A DNA stretch of 64,000 bases from the NCBI GenBank assembly GCA_946480605.1, contig CAMLKW010000002.1:1-64000 (forward strand). Direction: 5' to 3'. A program made the position numbers and the translations under genes. A model generated the notes under the pieces. That model was not told the DNA's origin and made no database searches. It saw nothing but the letters and a program-made list of their open reading frames with translations. Source of the DNA: an uncultured Roseateles sp. (GTDB lineage: Bacteria; Pseudomonadota; Gammaproteobacteria; Burkholderiales; Burkholderiaceae). The first letter of the stretch is position 1. Each line of letters begins with the position of its first letter. Below are positions 10,465 through 19,502 of this stretch, piece by piece.

Positions 10465-11099
10465 CGCACCGCCTGACCGACCAGATCCTCCACACCGAGA
10501 CCCAGCTGCGCGCCCTCATCGGCGAGCCCGCCGCCATCGTCTGCGCCAAGATCGCCGACCGGCTCAACGTGGCGACGCGCCGTTACGTCGAGCAATCGCC
10601 CTTCATCTGCCTGGCCACCAGCGATGCCCAGGGCCGCTGCGATGTCAGCCCGCGCGGCGACCCCGCCGGCTTCGTGCGCATCCTGGATGACCGCACGCTG
10701 CTGATCCCCGAGCGCCCGGGCAACCGGCTGGCTGATTCGCTGCGCAACCTGCTCGCCAACCCGCGGCTGGGCCTGCTGTTCATCGTGCCCGGCGCGACCG
10801 ACACCTTCCGCATCAACGGCCGCGCGGTCATCACGACCGATGCGGCGCTGCTCGCGCCCTGTGCCGTCGAGGGCAAGGCGCCGGTGCTGGGCCTGATCGT
10901 GGACATCGAGGAGGCCTACACCCAGTGCTCCAAGGCCTTGCTGCGCTCGCAGCTGTGGGACGCGGCGCGCTTCGTCGCGCCCGGCACGCTGCCGACCGGC
11001 GGCGAGGTGCACCGGGCCATCCAGGGCGAGGGTTTCGACGTCGAGGGTTACGACCGTGCGCGCGCCGAGCGCTATGGCCGCCGCGAAGGCTTCTACTGA
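10461..11099 (+). CDS. Pyridoxamine 5'-phosphate oxidase-family flavoprotein
   Basis: A 212-residue split-barrel protein. The segment SPFICLATSDAQGRCDVSPRG followed by RTLLIPERPGNRLADSLRNLL is characteristic of the FMN-binding group related to MSMEG_1061. FMN or F420-like cofactor binding and oxidoreductase activity on a small molecule are likely; true PNP oxidase activity is not implied. It overlaps the upstream membrane protein gene by 4 bp and ends just before putA on the opposite strand. Confidence 0.75.
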   Translation: MTHRLTDQILHTETQLRALIGEPAAIVCAKIADRLNVATRRYVEQSPFICLATSDAQGRCDVSPRGDPAGFVRILDDRTLLIPERPGNRLADSLRNLLANPRLGLLFIVPGATDTFRINGRAVITTDAALLAPCAVEGKAPVLGLIVDIEEAYTQCSKALLRSQLWDAARFVAPGTLPTGGEVHRAIQGEGFDVEGYDRARAERYGRREGFY

Positions 11100-11117
11100 A
11101 GGCGGCGCTGACGCCCG

Positions 11118-14100
11118 TCAGTGCATGCCGGCCAGCAGCGCCGCATTCCCGCCCGCCGCCGCCGTGTTGACCGTCAGCGTCTGCTCGGCCGTGAAGCGGT
11201 AGAGCTGGCGCACATGGCCGGCCGCCACCACCAGCGGCAGGATGGCGCCGGGGCGCGCGGCGAGGATCTGCGCCAGACGATGGGCGGTCGCTGCGTCTGA
11301 CGACGCCAGCGCGACGCCGGCCAGCGCAGGTGCGGCGAGCACGCCGGCGGTGGCGGTGTCGGGCAGCAGCGTCAGCGCCTGGGCCGGCAGGCCGGCACGC
11401 AGCAGGGCCTGGGCCGTGCGTTCGTCGCCGCCCAGCCAGACCACGCTGTTGCCCGCCAGCAGCGCGCTGACCACCGCGGCCAGGCCCTGCTCGGCCCGGC
11501 CGATGACGGCAAAGGCACCGCGTGCATGGTGGCGCAGCGTGTTGCTCTCGCCGGTGGGACCGGGCAGCACGGCGTCGGCGAACAGCGCCTGCGCGGCGGC
11601 GAACAGGTCGCGCAGCACGAAGGCGGCCGGGGCGTCCAGCAGGTCGGTGCCGCGGCGCAGGCGCGTGATGCGGTCGGCCAGCGGCAGGTCGCGCCAGCTG
11701 GCATCCACGCCCAGGGCCAGCGGCGTGGCCGGGCCGTCCAGCTGCAGCGGCGCGGCAGGCGCATCGACGCGTGGCTCGGCCACGAAGCGGCGCAGGTAGT
11801 CGGGGCCGCCGGCCTTGGGGCCAGTGCCGGACAGGCCCTCGCCGCCGAAGGGCTGCACGCCCACCACGGCGCCGATGATGTTGCGGTTCACGTAGACGTT
11901 GCCGATGCGGGCCTCGTCGGCCAGGCGCTGGGCGCGGCTGTCGATGCGGGTCTGAATGCCCAGCGTGAGGCCGTAGCCCAGGCGGTTGATGTCGGCGATG
12001 ACCTCGTCCACCGAGTCGGTGAAGCGCACGACGTGCAGCACGGGGCCGAAGATTTCTTCGCCCAGGTCGGCGATGCGCCGGATCTCGAACGCGACCGGGC
12101 GGATCTGGCGCGGCAGCGCGTCGCGCACGGGCGCCTCGGCAATCAGCTTCGCCTCGCGCTTCAGGCGTTCGACGTGCTGGCCGATGTTGACGTGGGCCTC
12201 GTCGTCGATGACCGGGCCGACATCGGTGGCCAGTTGCTCGGGCCGGCCCACCCACAGCTGCGCAAGCGCCCCGCGCAGCATCTCGATGACGCCGTCGGCG
12301 ATGCTGTCCTGAACGCACAGCAGGCGCAGCGCCGAGCAGCGCTGGCCGGCGGAGCGGAAGGCGCTCTGCACGACGGCGTCGATGACCTGCTCGGGCAACG
12401 CGGTGGAGTCCACCACCATCGCGTTCAGGCCACCCGTCTCGGCGATCAACGGGATCGGCGAGTTCGGCTTCTTGGCCAGCGCCCTGTTGATGATCTGCGC
12501 GACAGCGGTAGAGCCGGTGAAGCAGACGCCGGCCGTGTGCGCATGGGCCACGAGGCCGGCGCCCACGGTCTCGCCGGGTCCGTGCAGCAGCGCCAGCGCG
12601 TCGGCCGGCACGCCGCTGTCGTGCAGCAGCTCGACCATCTTCAGCGCGACAAAGGGCGTCTGCTCGGCGGGTTTGGCAGCCACCGTGTTGCCGGCCACCA
12701 GCGCGGCCACGACCTGGCCCGCGAAGATGGCCAGCGGGAAGTTCCACGGGCTGATGCAGACGAACACGCCGCGGCCCTGCATCAGTGCGGCGTCCTGTTC
12801 GGCGATGTCGGCGTAGTAGCGCAGGAAGTCCACCGCCTCGCGGACCTCGGCCACGCAGTCGGCCTGGGTCTTGAAGGCCTCCTTGACCAGCAGCGCGCAG
12901 AACTCGGGCAGGCGCGCGTCCAGCGCATCAGCGGCGCGGCGCAGGATGGCGGCGCGCTGGGCGACGGGCGTGCCGTTCCACGCGGTGAAGCCGGCGTGCA
13001 GGCGGGTCATCGCGGCGTCCACGTCGGCGGCCGACGCTTCGGGCACCACCTCAACGCGCACGCTGTCCAGCGCGGCCTGCAGCGGCGCGCGCTGCGCGGG
13101 CGCGGTCAGGTCGGCGCCGGTGGAGTTGGCCCGGCCGCGGCCCTCGCCGTCCAGGTAGAGCGCCGGAGGCAGCGGCAGCGCGGACGTGACGCGCACGTCC
13201 AGCAGCGGCGAGCCCAGCAGCTCGGGCACCTGCACCGCGGGGTCGGCCAGCTGGTGCACGAAGGAGGAGTTGGCGCCGTTCTCCAGCAGCCGGCGCACGA
13301 GGTAGGCCAGCAGGTCGCGGTGCTCGCCCACCGGTGCGTAGACGCGGCAGGGGATGGAGCCGTCCTTCAGCACCTCGCGGTAGACGCCCTCGCCCATGCC
13401 GTGCAGGCGCTGCATCTCGAACTTCGCGCCGGTGGTGCGCGCCATCTGCACGATGGCCGCGATGGTGCCGGCGTTGTGGCTGGCGAACTGCGGGTAGATG
13501 ACGTCGGCGTGCTGGATCAGCGCGCGCGCGCAGGCCAGGTAGCTCACGTCGGTGTGCTGCTTGTGCGTGAACACCGGGTAGTGCGTCAGGCCCAGCTCCT
13601 GGGCGCGCTTGATCTCGCCGTCCCAGTAGGCGCCCTTGACCAGCCGCACCATGAAACGCAGGCCGTGCTTGCGGGCGATGGCCGCGACCTCGTCGACCAC
13701 CGCCAGCGCGCGCGTCTGGTAGGCCTGCACGGCCAGGCCGAAGCCGCGCCACTGCGGGTAGACCAGGGCGATGCGCGCGGCCAGCGTGTCCAGCACGTCC
13801 AGCGACAGCTCCAGGCGATCCACCTCTTCCGCGTCAATGGTCAGGTTGATGTTGGCGTTGGCGGCCAGGGCGATGAGCTGCCACACGCGCGGCAGCAGCT
13901 CGGCGAACACGCGCTCGCGCTGCAGCACCTCGTAGCGGCTGAACAGCGCGCTGAGCTTGATGGAGATGCCGTCGGAGGCTTCCGGGCTGTCCGCCCGCCG
14001 GCCTGCCGCGATGGCTTTGATCGCGTTGATGTACGCGGCCTGGTAGCGCTCGGCGTCGGCCTCGGTGCGGGCGCCCTCGCCCAGCATGTCGTAGCTGAAC

Positions 14101-14675
14101 CTCAGCTGCTTCTGCTGTTTGCGCGCGTCATCGGCCTCGCCCATCGCCTCGCCGATGTTGCGGCCCAGCACGAACTGCCGGCCCAGCAGCTGGATGGCGC
14201 GCACGGTGGCGGCCACCACGGTCTGCGCGCCCAGGCGCTTGAATATGCCGCCCTCGTCCTCGGCGCCCGGCAGGAAGCGCTTGGACATGGAGATGGCCGA
14301 CGCCGACAGCGCGGCCAGCATCTTGTGCGGGCTGCCAACGCTTGCGCCGTCGAAGTCGGCCCGGCCCAGCTGGTCGGCCGTCAGCGCGATGGCGGTGGGC
14401 GCGTCGGGCACGCGCAGCAGCGCCTCGGCCAGCCGCATCAGCGCCAGGCCCTCGCTGCTGGTGATGGGGTACTCGCGCAGCAGCGACTCCATGGCCCAGA
14501 ACGGCGCTGGATTGCGCCGCACCTGCTCCACCCAGGGCGACGCCATCGCGAGGACGCCGGGCCAGTCCAGCGCGGCGCTCACGCGCTCGGCCAGCGCCTG
14601 CACCACGGGGCCTTCGGCCCGGTAGGGGTCGGGCAGGCGGGGCGACTCGGGCGGGCTGGTGAAAGGCGTGGACAT
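11118..14675 (-). CDS. putA: Bifunctional proline dehydrogenase / P5C dehydrogenase PutA
   Basis: A 1185-residue bifunctional enzyme that oxidises proline to glutamate in two steps, at the inner face of the membrane. The proline dehydrogenase barrel covers about residues 60-450 (DGISIKLSALFSRYE, FMVRLVKGAYWDGEI, YAPVGEHRDLLAYLVRRLLENGAN). The aldehyde dehydrogenase follows (CISPWNFPLAIF, CFTGSTAVAQ, ETGGLNAM, catalytic Cys in SAGQRCSALR). A C-terminal ALDH-like domain of about 180 residues comes last. There is no N-terminal ribbon-helix-helix DNA-binding domain as in E. coli PutA, so regulation probably falls to the divergent Lrp-type gene. Confidence 0.95.
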   Translation of the reverse strand: MSTPFTSPPESPRLPDPYRAEGPVVQALAERVSAALDWPGVLAMASPWVEQVRRNPAPFWAMESLLREYPITSSEGLALMRLAEALLRVPDAPTAIALTADQLGRADFDGASVGSPHKMLAALSASAISMSKRFLPGAEDEGGIFKRLGAQTVVAATVRAIQLLGRQFVLGRNIGEAMGEADDARKQQKQLRFSYDMLGEGARTEADAERYQAAYINAIKAIAAGRRADSPEASDGISIKLSALFSRYEVLQRERVFAELLPRVWQLIALAANANINLTIDAEEVDRLELSLDVLDTLAARIALVYPQWRGFGLAVQAYQTRALAVVDEVAAIARKHGLRFMVRLVKGAYWDGEIKRAQELGLTHYPVFTHKQHTDVSYLACARALIQHADVIYPQFASHNAGTIAAIVQMARTTGAKFEMQRLHGMGEGVYREVLKDGSIPCRVYAPVGEHRDLLAYLVRRLLENGANSSFVHQLADPAVQVPELLGSPLLDVRVTSALPLPPALYLDGEGRGRANSTGADLTAPAQRAPLQAALDSVRVEVVPEASAADVDAAMTRLHAGFTAWNGTPVAQRAAILRRAADALDARLPEFCALLVKEAFKTQADCVAEVREAVDFLRYYADIAEQDAALMQGRGVFVCISPWNFPLAIFAGQVVAALVAGNTVAAKPAEQTPFVALKMVELLHDSGVPADALALLHGPGETVGAGLVAHAHTAGVCFTGSTAVAQIINRALAKKPNSPIPLIAETGGLNAMVVDSTALPEQVIDAVVQSAFRSAGQRCSALRLLCVQDSIADGVIEMLRGALAQLWVGRPEQLATDVGPVIDDEAHVNIGQHVERLKREAKLIAEAPVRDALPRQIRPVAFEIRRIADLGEEIFGPVLHVVRFTDSVDEVIADINRLGYGLTLGIQTRIDSRAQRLADEARIGNVYVNRNIIGAVVGVQPFGGEGLSGTGPKAGGPDYLRRFVAEPRVDAPAAPLQLDGPATPLALGVDASWRDLPLADRITRLRRGTDLLDAPAAFVLRDLFAAAQALFADAVLPGPTGESNTLRHHARGAFAVIGRAEQGLAAVVSALLAGNSVVWLGGDERTAQALLRAGLPAQALTLLPDTATAGVLAAPALAGVALASSDAATAHRLAQILAARPGAILPLVVAAGHVRQLYRFTAEQTLTVNTAAAGGNAALLAGMH

Positions 14676-14762
14676 GGCTGACTCCTGTGAGCAATGGCAC
14701 TTTATCCAGGCAGTTGATGAATTAAATTCCAAGCATTCGCAATTGCACAGATAGAAATCCAG
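14676..14762. promoter_or_regulatory. putA / Lrp-type regulator divergent promoter region
   Basis: This 87-bp AT-rich gap separates two divergent start codons. It contains the palindrome GAATTAAATTC (14719-14729), symmetrical around its central A. Lrp/AsnC proteins bind such AT-rich dyads, so it is a reasonable operator for the adjacent regulator. No clear -10/-35 set can be fixed by eye. Confidence 0.45.
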
Positions 14763-15236
14763 ATGACCGACGACTCCAGCCGACTCGACAAGATCGACGC
14801 CCGCATCTTGCGCGTGCTGCAGGAGGACGGGCGGATATCCAACCTGAAGCTGGCCGAGGCCGTGCACCTGTCGCCCACCGCCGTGCTGGAACGCGTGAAG
14901 CGGCTGACCCGCGACGGCTACATCCTGGGCTACGAGGCGCGGCTGAACCCGGCCAAGCTGGGCGCGGCCATGCTGGTGTTCATCGAGGTGCTGCTGGACC
15001 GCACGGTGCAGGACGTGATGGACAACTTCAAGGCCGCCGTGCAGGCCCGGCCCGAGATCCTGGAATGCCACCTGGTGGCCGGCGGCTTCGACTACCTGCT
15101 GAAGACCCGCGTGCGCGACATGGGCGCCTACCGCGAATTCATCGGCAGCGTGATCTGGACGCTGCCGGGCGTGCGCGAGACGCGCACGTATGCGGTGATG
15201 GAGGAGGTGAAGTCGACGAACGCGCTGCCGATCTGA
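14763..15236 (+). CDS. Lrp/AsnC-family regulator, probable proline-responsive activator of putA
   Basis: A 157-residue protein with an N-terminal HTH (LDKIDARILRVLQEDGRISN, then LKLAEAVHLSPTAVLERVKRL) and a C-terminal RAM effector domain (AMLVFIEVLLDR ... ECHLVAGGFDYLLKTRVRDM). This is the standard Lrp length and layout. Divergent placement next to putA matches PutR of alphaproteobacteria, which activates putA when proline is present. The ligand is inferred from context. The start is ATG 14763. Confidence 0.85.
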   Translation: MTDDSSRLDKIDARILRVLQEDGRISNLKLAEAVHLSPTAVLERVKRLTRDGYILGYEARLNPAKLGAAMLVFIEVLLDRTVQDVMDNFKAAVQARPEILECHLVAGGFDYLLKTRVRDMGAYREFIGSVIWTLPGVRETRTYAVMEEVKSTNALPI

Positions 15237-15298
15237 AGGCGGCGGCACGGCGCCTTGCTGCAAGGCCGCATTCAGCGGCCGGCACCACAATCGCCCGC

Positions 15299-15889
15299 AT
15301 GGACATGCGGCATCAAGCGACCCGGCCTCGTTGGCGAGAGGCCATCGAGACGGGCGAACTGGGCATCTGGGACCTGCGCCCCGAGCTCGAAACCGTTCAC
15401 CATTCGCCGCCATGGAAGCTGCGGCTGGGCTTCCCGGAGCCGCAGCGCGCCGACAGCACGCATTTCTGGCGCTGCCGGGTCCATCCCGAGGACCTCGGCC
15501 CCATGCTGGCCGCGATGCAGGCCCATGCGCGTGGCGCCCAGCCCGGCTACGAGGCCCGGTTCCGGCTGCGCAGCAACGGCTCGGGCTATCGCCTGATGCA
15601 CTCCCGCGGCCTCATCGTCGAGCGCAGCGCCGAGGGCCGGATGCTGCGCATGGTGGGCACCATGCTGGACCTGACGGCGCGCGCACCGACACCCCAGGGC
15701 GGCCTGCCCGACGGGTCGCGCGGCCTGATGGAAGGGGCGTCGCTGGCGCTGCCCCTGCACCGGCTGTTGCTGGACCCCACCGACAGCGCACAACTCGGCC
15801 AGGAGCGGGACCGCGTGCTGGGGCTGATGGACGGTCTGCTGCGGGCCTCGATGACCCAGCTGGAAGGCCTGCGCGCGCCCCAGGGCTAG
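15299..15889 (+). CDS. PAS-domain protein
   Basis: A 196-residue protein with one PAS_3-type fold at residues about 12-125: ETGELGIWDLRPELETVHHS, then WKLRLGFP, FWRCRVHPEDLGPMLAAMQAH, YEARFRLRSNGSGYRLMHSRG and GRMLRMVGTMLDLTARA. There is no kinase, GGDEF or HTH output domain; the C-terminal 60 residues are helical. It may work as a stand-alone sensor that acts through a partner. It converges with the dienelactone hydrolase gene. Confidence 0.65.
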   Translation: MDMRHQATRPRWREAIETGELGIWDLRPELETVHHSPPWKLRLGFPEPQRADSTHFWRCRVHPEDLGPMLAAMQAHARGAQPGYEARFRLRSNGSGYRLMHSRGLIVERSAEGRMLRMVGTMLDLTARAPTPQGGLPDGSRGLMEGASLALPLHRLLLDPTDSAQLGQERDRVLGLMDGLLRASMTQLEGLRAPQG

Positions 15890-15896
15890 CGCGAGT

Positions 15897-16592
15897 TCAG
15901 CCGAGGTGCCGGCCGAAGAAGCGCATCGCCCGGTCCCAGGCCTGCTGCGCCCAGACGGCGTCGTACTGCGTCTGCGCGATGCGGCCCGGCCCCTGCGCCT
16001 CCTCGTTGGCGAACGCATGGTGGGCCAGGTAGCGGTGGCCCTCGTAGCGCACACCGGCCTGCTTCAGCTTCGCTTCCAGCGCGTCCACACCCTCGATCTT
16101 GAAGAACTCGTCCTGCGTGGCCCAGTGTGCCTGCAGCGGGATGCCGATCTTGCTCGCATCCACGTACTCCACCGGCGGCATGCCGTACCAGACGACGGCC
16201 GCGTCGGCCTCGGGCACCACGGTCGAGGCCAGCACGGTCAGCGCGCCGCCCATGCAGTAGCCGGTGACGCCCACCTTGCCGCTGCCCAGCTTCAGGCCCT
16301 TCAGGTAGTTCACCGCGCCGCGCAGGTCCTGCGAGGCGGCGTCGCCGAAGTCCAGGCCCGTCATCAGGTGGTGGGCCTCCTCCTGCTCCACCGTGCTCTT
16401 GCCGCGGTACAGGTCGGGCACCAGCGCCGAGAAGCCGGCCCCGGCCCAGCGCCGCGCCACACCGCGGATCTGGTCGTTGAGGCCCCACCACTCCTGGATG
16501 ACGACCACGGCGCCCACGGGGCGCTCGGCCTGGACGAGATAGCCGGGAACGCTGCCGCCGTCGGGGCGCTGGAACTGGAGGTGCTGGCTCAT
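15897..16592 (-). CDS. Dienelactone hydrolase-family protein
   Basis: A 231-residue alpha/beta hydrolase that in characterised members opens dienelactones in aromatic degradation. The triad is visible: Cys113 in GYCMGG, an Asp in WATQDEFF, and a His in RYLAHHAFAN. Glu34 (QEWWGLN) is the residue that contacts the nucleophile in this family. Length and order are normal. No aromatic-degradation genes lie nearby, so the physiological substrate is uncertain. Confidence 0.85.
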   Translation of the reverse strand: MSQHLQFQRPDGGSVPGYLVQAERPVGAVVVIQEWWGLNDQIRGVARRWAGAGFSALVPDLYRGKSTVEQEEAHHLMTGLDFGDAASQDLRGAVNYLKGLKLGSGKVGVTGYCMGGALTVLASTVVPEADAAVVWYGMPPVEYVDASKIGIPLQAHWATQDEFFKIEGVDALEAKLKQAGVRYEGHRYLAHHAFANEEAQGPGRIAQTQYDAVWAQQAWDRAMRFFGRHLG

Positions 16593-16673
16593 GGCAAGTT
16601 TCCGCTTGAACTGGGCCGCAAAGGCTAACCCAGCCCGGCGACGGCCGCAGGCCCCGTGGCTCTCGCGCGGCGC

Positions 16674-19499
16674 TCAGCGGCCGGCGGCCAGCTTGTCCAG
16701 CAAGGCCTGGGCGGCGCCGCGGTCGAACGCGGCCTGCGGGTCGGCCAGCGCGGCGCGCAGCTCCTGCTGCGCTTCGTCGCGACGGCCCACGGTGGCCAGC
16801 ACGCTGCCCAGGTGGTAGCGGATGACGCCCGAGGACGGCTGGCGCAGCCGGGCATCGCGCAGCAGCAGCAGGGCCTTGTCGTACTGGCCCTGCGCGGCAT
16901 GGGCCCAGCCGGCGGTGTCGATGATGTTGGGGTTGCCCGGCTCGCGCTTCAGCGCCTCCAGCACCAGCGGTAACGCGCCGGGGTCTTTCAGCTGCAGCAG
17001 CACTTCGGCCAGGTTGTTGCGCACGGCGTTGGCGTCGGTCTGCTTCAGCAGCCGCTCGTAGTGGCGGCGGGCTTCGGCCCAGCGGCCCTGGGCGACCAGG
17101 CTCTCGGCCAGCGTGTTGCGCACCAGGCTGTCGTCCGGCCGCTGCACCAGCCATTGCTCCAGCAGGGCCAGGTTGCGCGCGGGCTCCACCTGGCCGACCT
17201 GGGCGGCGTACAGCCGCAGCAGGTTCTCGGTGCCGGGCGCCAGCCGCTGCGCCTGCGTGAAGGCCTCGATGGCGGCGGCCGTCTGGTGGCGTGCCAGCGC
17301 GGCCTGACCCAGCAGGCTGTAGCCCAGCGCGGACCTGGGGCTCTGCGCCAGCAGCCGCCGCGCACGCGCCTCGGCCTCGGCGGCGTCGCCGCCCAGCAGC
17401 GCCGCCTCAACGCCCAGGCGCAGCAGCGCGGGCTGGTCGGGCTGCAGCTGCTGGGCCTTGTCCAAGGTCAGCCGGGCGCCGGGGGCATCGCCGGCCGCCA
17501 TCTGCAGGCGGCCCACGGCGACCAGCGTGGTGACGTCACTGCCGGCCAGCCGGCCGGCCTGCACCAACTGGGGTCGTGCGCCCTGGGCATCGCCCTGCGC
17601 CAGCAGCGTGCGCGCCGACAGCAGCAGCGCGCCGATGTGGTCGGGGGCCAGGCCCAGCAGCGTCTTGGCGGCGGTACGCGCCTCGCCGGGACGGCGCTGG
17701 CGCAGCAGGAATTCCACCAGCGCCGCCTGCGGGCGCAGTTCGTTCGCACTGGTCTTGGCCAGTGCCCGCTCCAGCCAGGCCTGGGCCTCGGCGGGGCGGT
17801 CGCGGTTCTCCTCCAGCGCCGCCAGCGCGAGGCAGGCGTCCACGGGCAGTTGCTCGGCCTTGACCATGGCGGTCAGGCGGACCAGCGCGGCTTCGGTGCG
17901 CCCCAGGCGGCGCTCGGCCTCGGCCAGCACGAGGCGGGCCTGATGCAGCCCGGGATCGAGCTTCAGACCTTCTTCCAGCAGCGGCGGCACGGCGGCGGCC
18001 CGACCGGCGTCGAGCAGCATCCGGGCGAGCAGCAGGCGCACGGCCGCATTCCGCGGCTGGCGCTTGAGCTGATCGCCCAGCACGGCGCTGGCGCGCTGCT
18101 GGGCGGCGGCGTTGCCGCCCTCGGCCAGCGCCTGGGCCAGCCCCATGGCGGCGTCGGCGCGCTGCGGGTCGGCCTTCAGCGCCGCCTGGTAGGCCTGGAT
18201 GGCGGCCTCCGTCTGACCCTGGCGCTGCAAGGACTGGCCCAGCGTGGCGTAGAAGCCCGGCGAGGCCTGGCTGCGCAGCGCCTCGCGCATCAGCGCCACG
18301 GCCTGCTCGGGCTGGCCGGCGGCCAGGCGGGCCTGGCCCAGCAGCTCCAGCGTCTGCGCCTGGCCGGGGTTGCGGGCCAGCGAGGCCTCCAGCGCGGCGA
18401 TGCCGGCCTTGGTCTGGCGCTGGCTCAGGTAGAGCCGCGCCAGCAGCTGGGCGCCGACGTTGCCGCCGCCCTGGCTGTCGCGGTAGCGCTCCAGGTAGCT
18501 GCGGGCCAGGTCGGCCTCGCCCAGCGCGAAATGCGCCATGCCGCCCAGCAGCAGCATCTGCGGCTTGAAACGCAGCTGGGCCTCGGGCTGGGGGTCGATC
18601 TGCGCGGTCACGCGGCGCAGGGCGGCCACCATGGCGGCGTTGTCGCCACGCTGGCCGGCCTCCAGCGCCTGCAGGTAGGCCACTCGCGGATCGACGCCAT
18701 GGTCGGCCGCCAGGCGGGGCAGCTCGGCGCGCAGCTCGGCCCAGCGCTCCTGCTGCAGCCAGAGCTGGGCCTGCATCAGCCGGGCCTCCAGGTGGCCGGC
18801 ATCGACGGCCAGCACCCGGCCCAGTGCGGCCAGGCGCGCGTCCACCGATGCGCCCCGGGCCTGCAGCAGCTGCACCTGCGCCATGCGGGCGTCGGCGGCG
18901 TCGGGGGCCAGGCGCAGCGCATGGGCCGCGGCGGCCTCGGCCTCGCGCGACTGGCCCAGTTGCAGACGCAAGGGCAGCTCGGCCAGCACGGCGGCCAGGT
19001 TGTCGGGGTCGTCGGCGCGCAGCCGGCCCAGCTCGACCAGCGCGGCCGCGGGCTGGCCCAGCTCGGCCTGCGCCTGGGCCCGCACCAGCAGCACCTGGCG
19101 CCGCGCCGGGCCGCGCAGCCGGGCCGGGTCCAGCCGGGCATCGGCCAGCAATTGGCGGTGACGACCCAGCAGCAGCTGGGCACGGGCATAGGTGTCGGCC
19201 AGGTCATCCATGGACACGCCATGGCCCAGCGCGCGCTCCGCAGCCGCCGCGGCGCCGGCCGCATTGCCGCCGTCCAGCAGCACCTTGCCGAGCAGCACGC
19301 TGGCCAGCAACAAGTCGCCGTCGGTGATCAGCGCTTTGCGCACCTGCTCCAGCGCGCAGACCAGGTCACGCTTGGCGTAGCAACGCTCCGCGGCGTCGAA
19401 GAAGCGGTAGGCCTGTTCCTTCTTGCTGGCGGCGTCGGCCGGTGGCGCCGCCACCGCGGCGCCGGCCCAGCAGGCCAGCAACAGGGCCGGCAGGCGCAT
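16674..19499 (-). CDS. TPR-repeat protein of the PEP-CTERM system (PrsT-like)
   Basis: A 941-residue exported protein with a signal peptide (MRLPALLLACWAGAAVAAPP) followed by roughly two dozen TPR-like helical hairpins over the whole length (for example PGFYATLGQSLQRQGQTEAA). Length and layout resemble PrsT, which accompanies XrtA/PEP-CTERM exopolysaccharide systems. It lies 3 bp downstream of a PEP-CTERM protein gene and is almost certainly co-transcribed with it. No exosortase or polysaccharide cluster lies in the window, so the PrsT assignment rests on layout and neighbour. Confidence 0.6.
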   Translation of the reverse strand: MRLPALLLACWAGAAVAAPPADAASKKEQAYRFFDAAERCYAKRDLVCALEQVRKALITDGDLLLASVLLGKVLLDGGNAAGAAAAAERALGHGVSMDDLADTYARAQLLLGRHRQLLADARLDPARLRGPARRQVLLVRAQAQAELGQPAAALVELGRLRADDPDNLAAVLAELPLRLQLGQSREAEAAAAHALRLAPDAADARMAQVQLLQARGASVDARLAALGRVLAVDAGHLEARLMQAQLWLQQERWAELRAELPRLAADHGVDPRVAYLQALEAGQRGDNAAMVAALRRVTAQIDPQPEAQLRFKPQMLLLGGMAHFALGEADLARSYLERYRDSQGGGNVGAQLLARLYLSQRQTKAGIAALEASLARNPGQAQTLELLGQARLAAGQPEQAVALMREALRSQASPGFYATLGQSLQRQGQTEAAIQAYQAALKADPQRADAAMGLAQALAEGGNAAAQQRASAVLGDQLKRQPRNAAVRLLLARMLLDAGRAAAVPPLLEEGLKLDPGLHQARLVLAEAERRLGRTEAALVRLTAMVKAEQLPVDACLALAALEENRDRPAEAQAWLERALAKTSANELRPQAALVEFLLRQRRPGEARTAAKTLLGLAPDHIGALLLSARTLLAQGDAQGARPQLVQAGRLAGSDVTTLVAVGRLQMAAGDAPGARLTLDKAQQLQPDQPALLRLGVEAALLGGDAAEAEARARRLLAQSPRSALGYSLLGQAALARHQTAAAIEAFTQAQRLAPGTENLLRLYAAQVGQVEPARNLALLEQWLVQRPDDSLVRNTLAESLVAQGRWAEARRHYERLLKQTDANAVRNNLAEVLLQLKDPGALPLVLEALKREPGNPNIIDTAGWAHAAQGQYDKALLLLRDARLRQPSSGVIRYHLGSVLATVGRRDEAQQELRAALADPQAAFDRGAAQALLDKLAAGR

Positions 19500-19502
19500 C
19501 GG

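Noticed and set aside
11526..14681. Long plus-strand frame across putA
   Set aside because: Complete antisense shadow of putA, with His/Arg/Gln-rich sequence typical of antisense frames.
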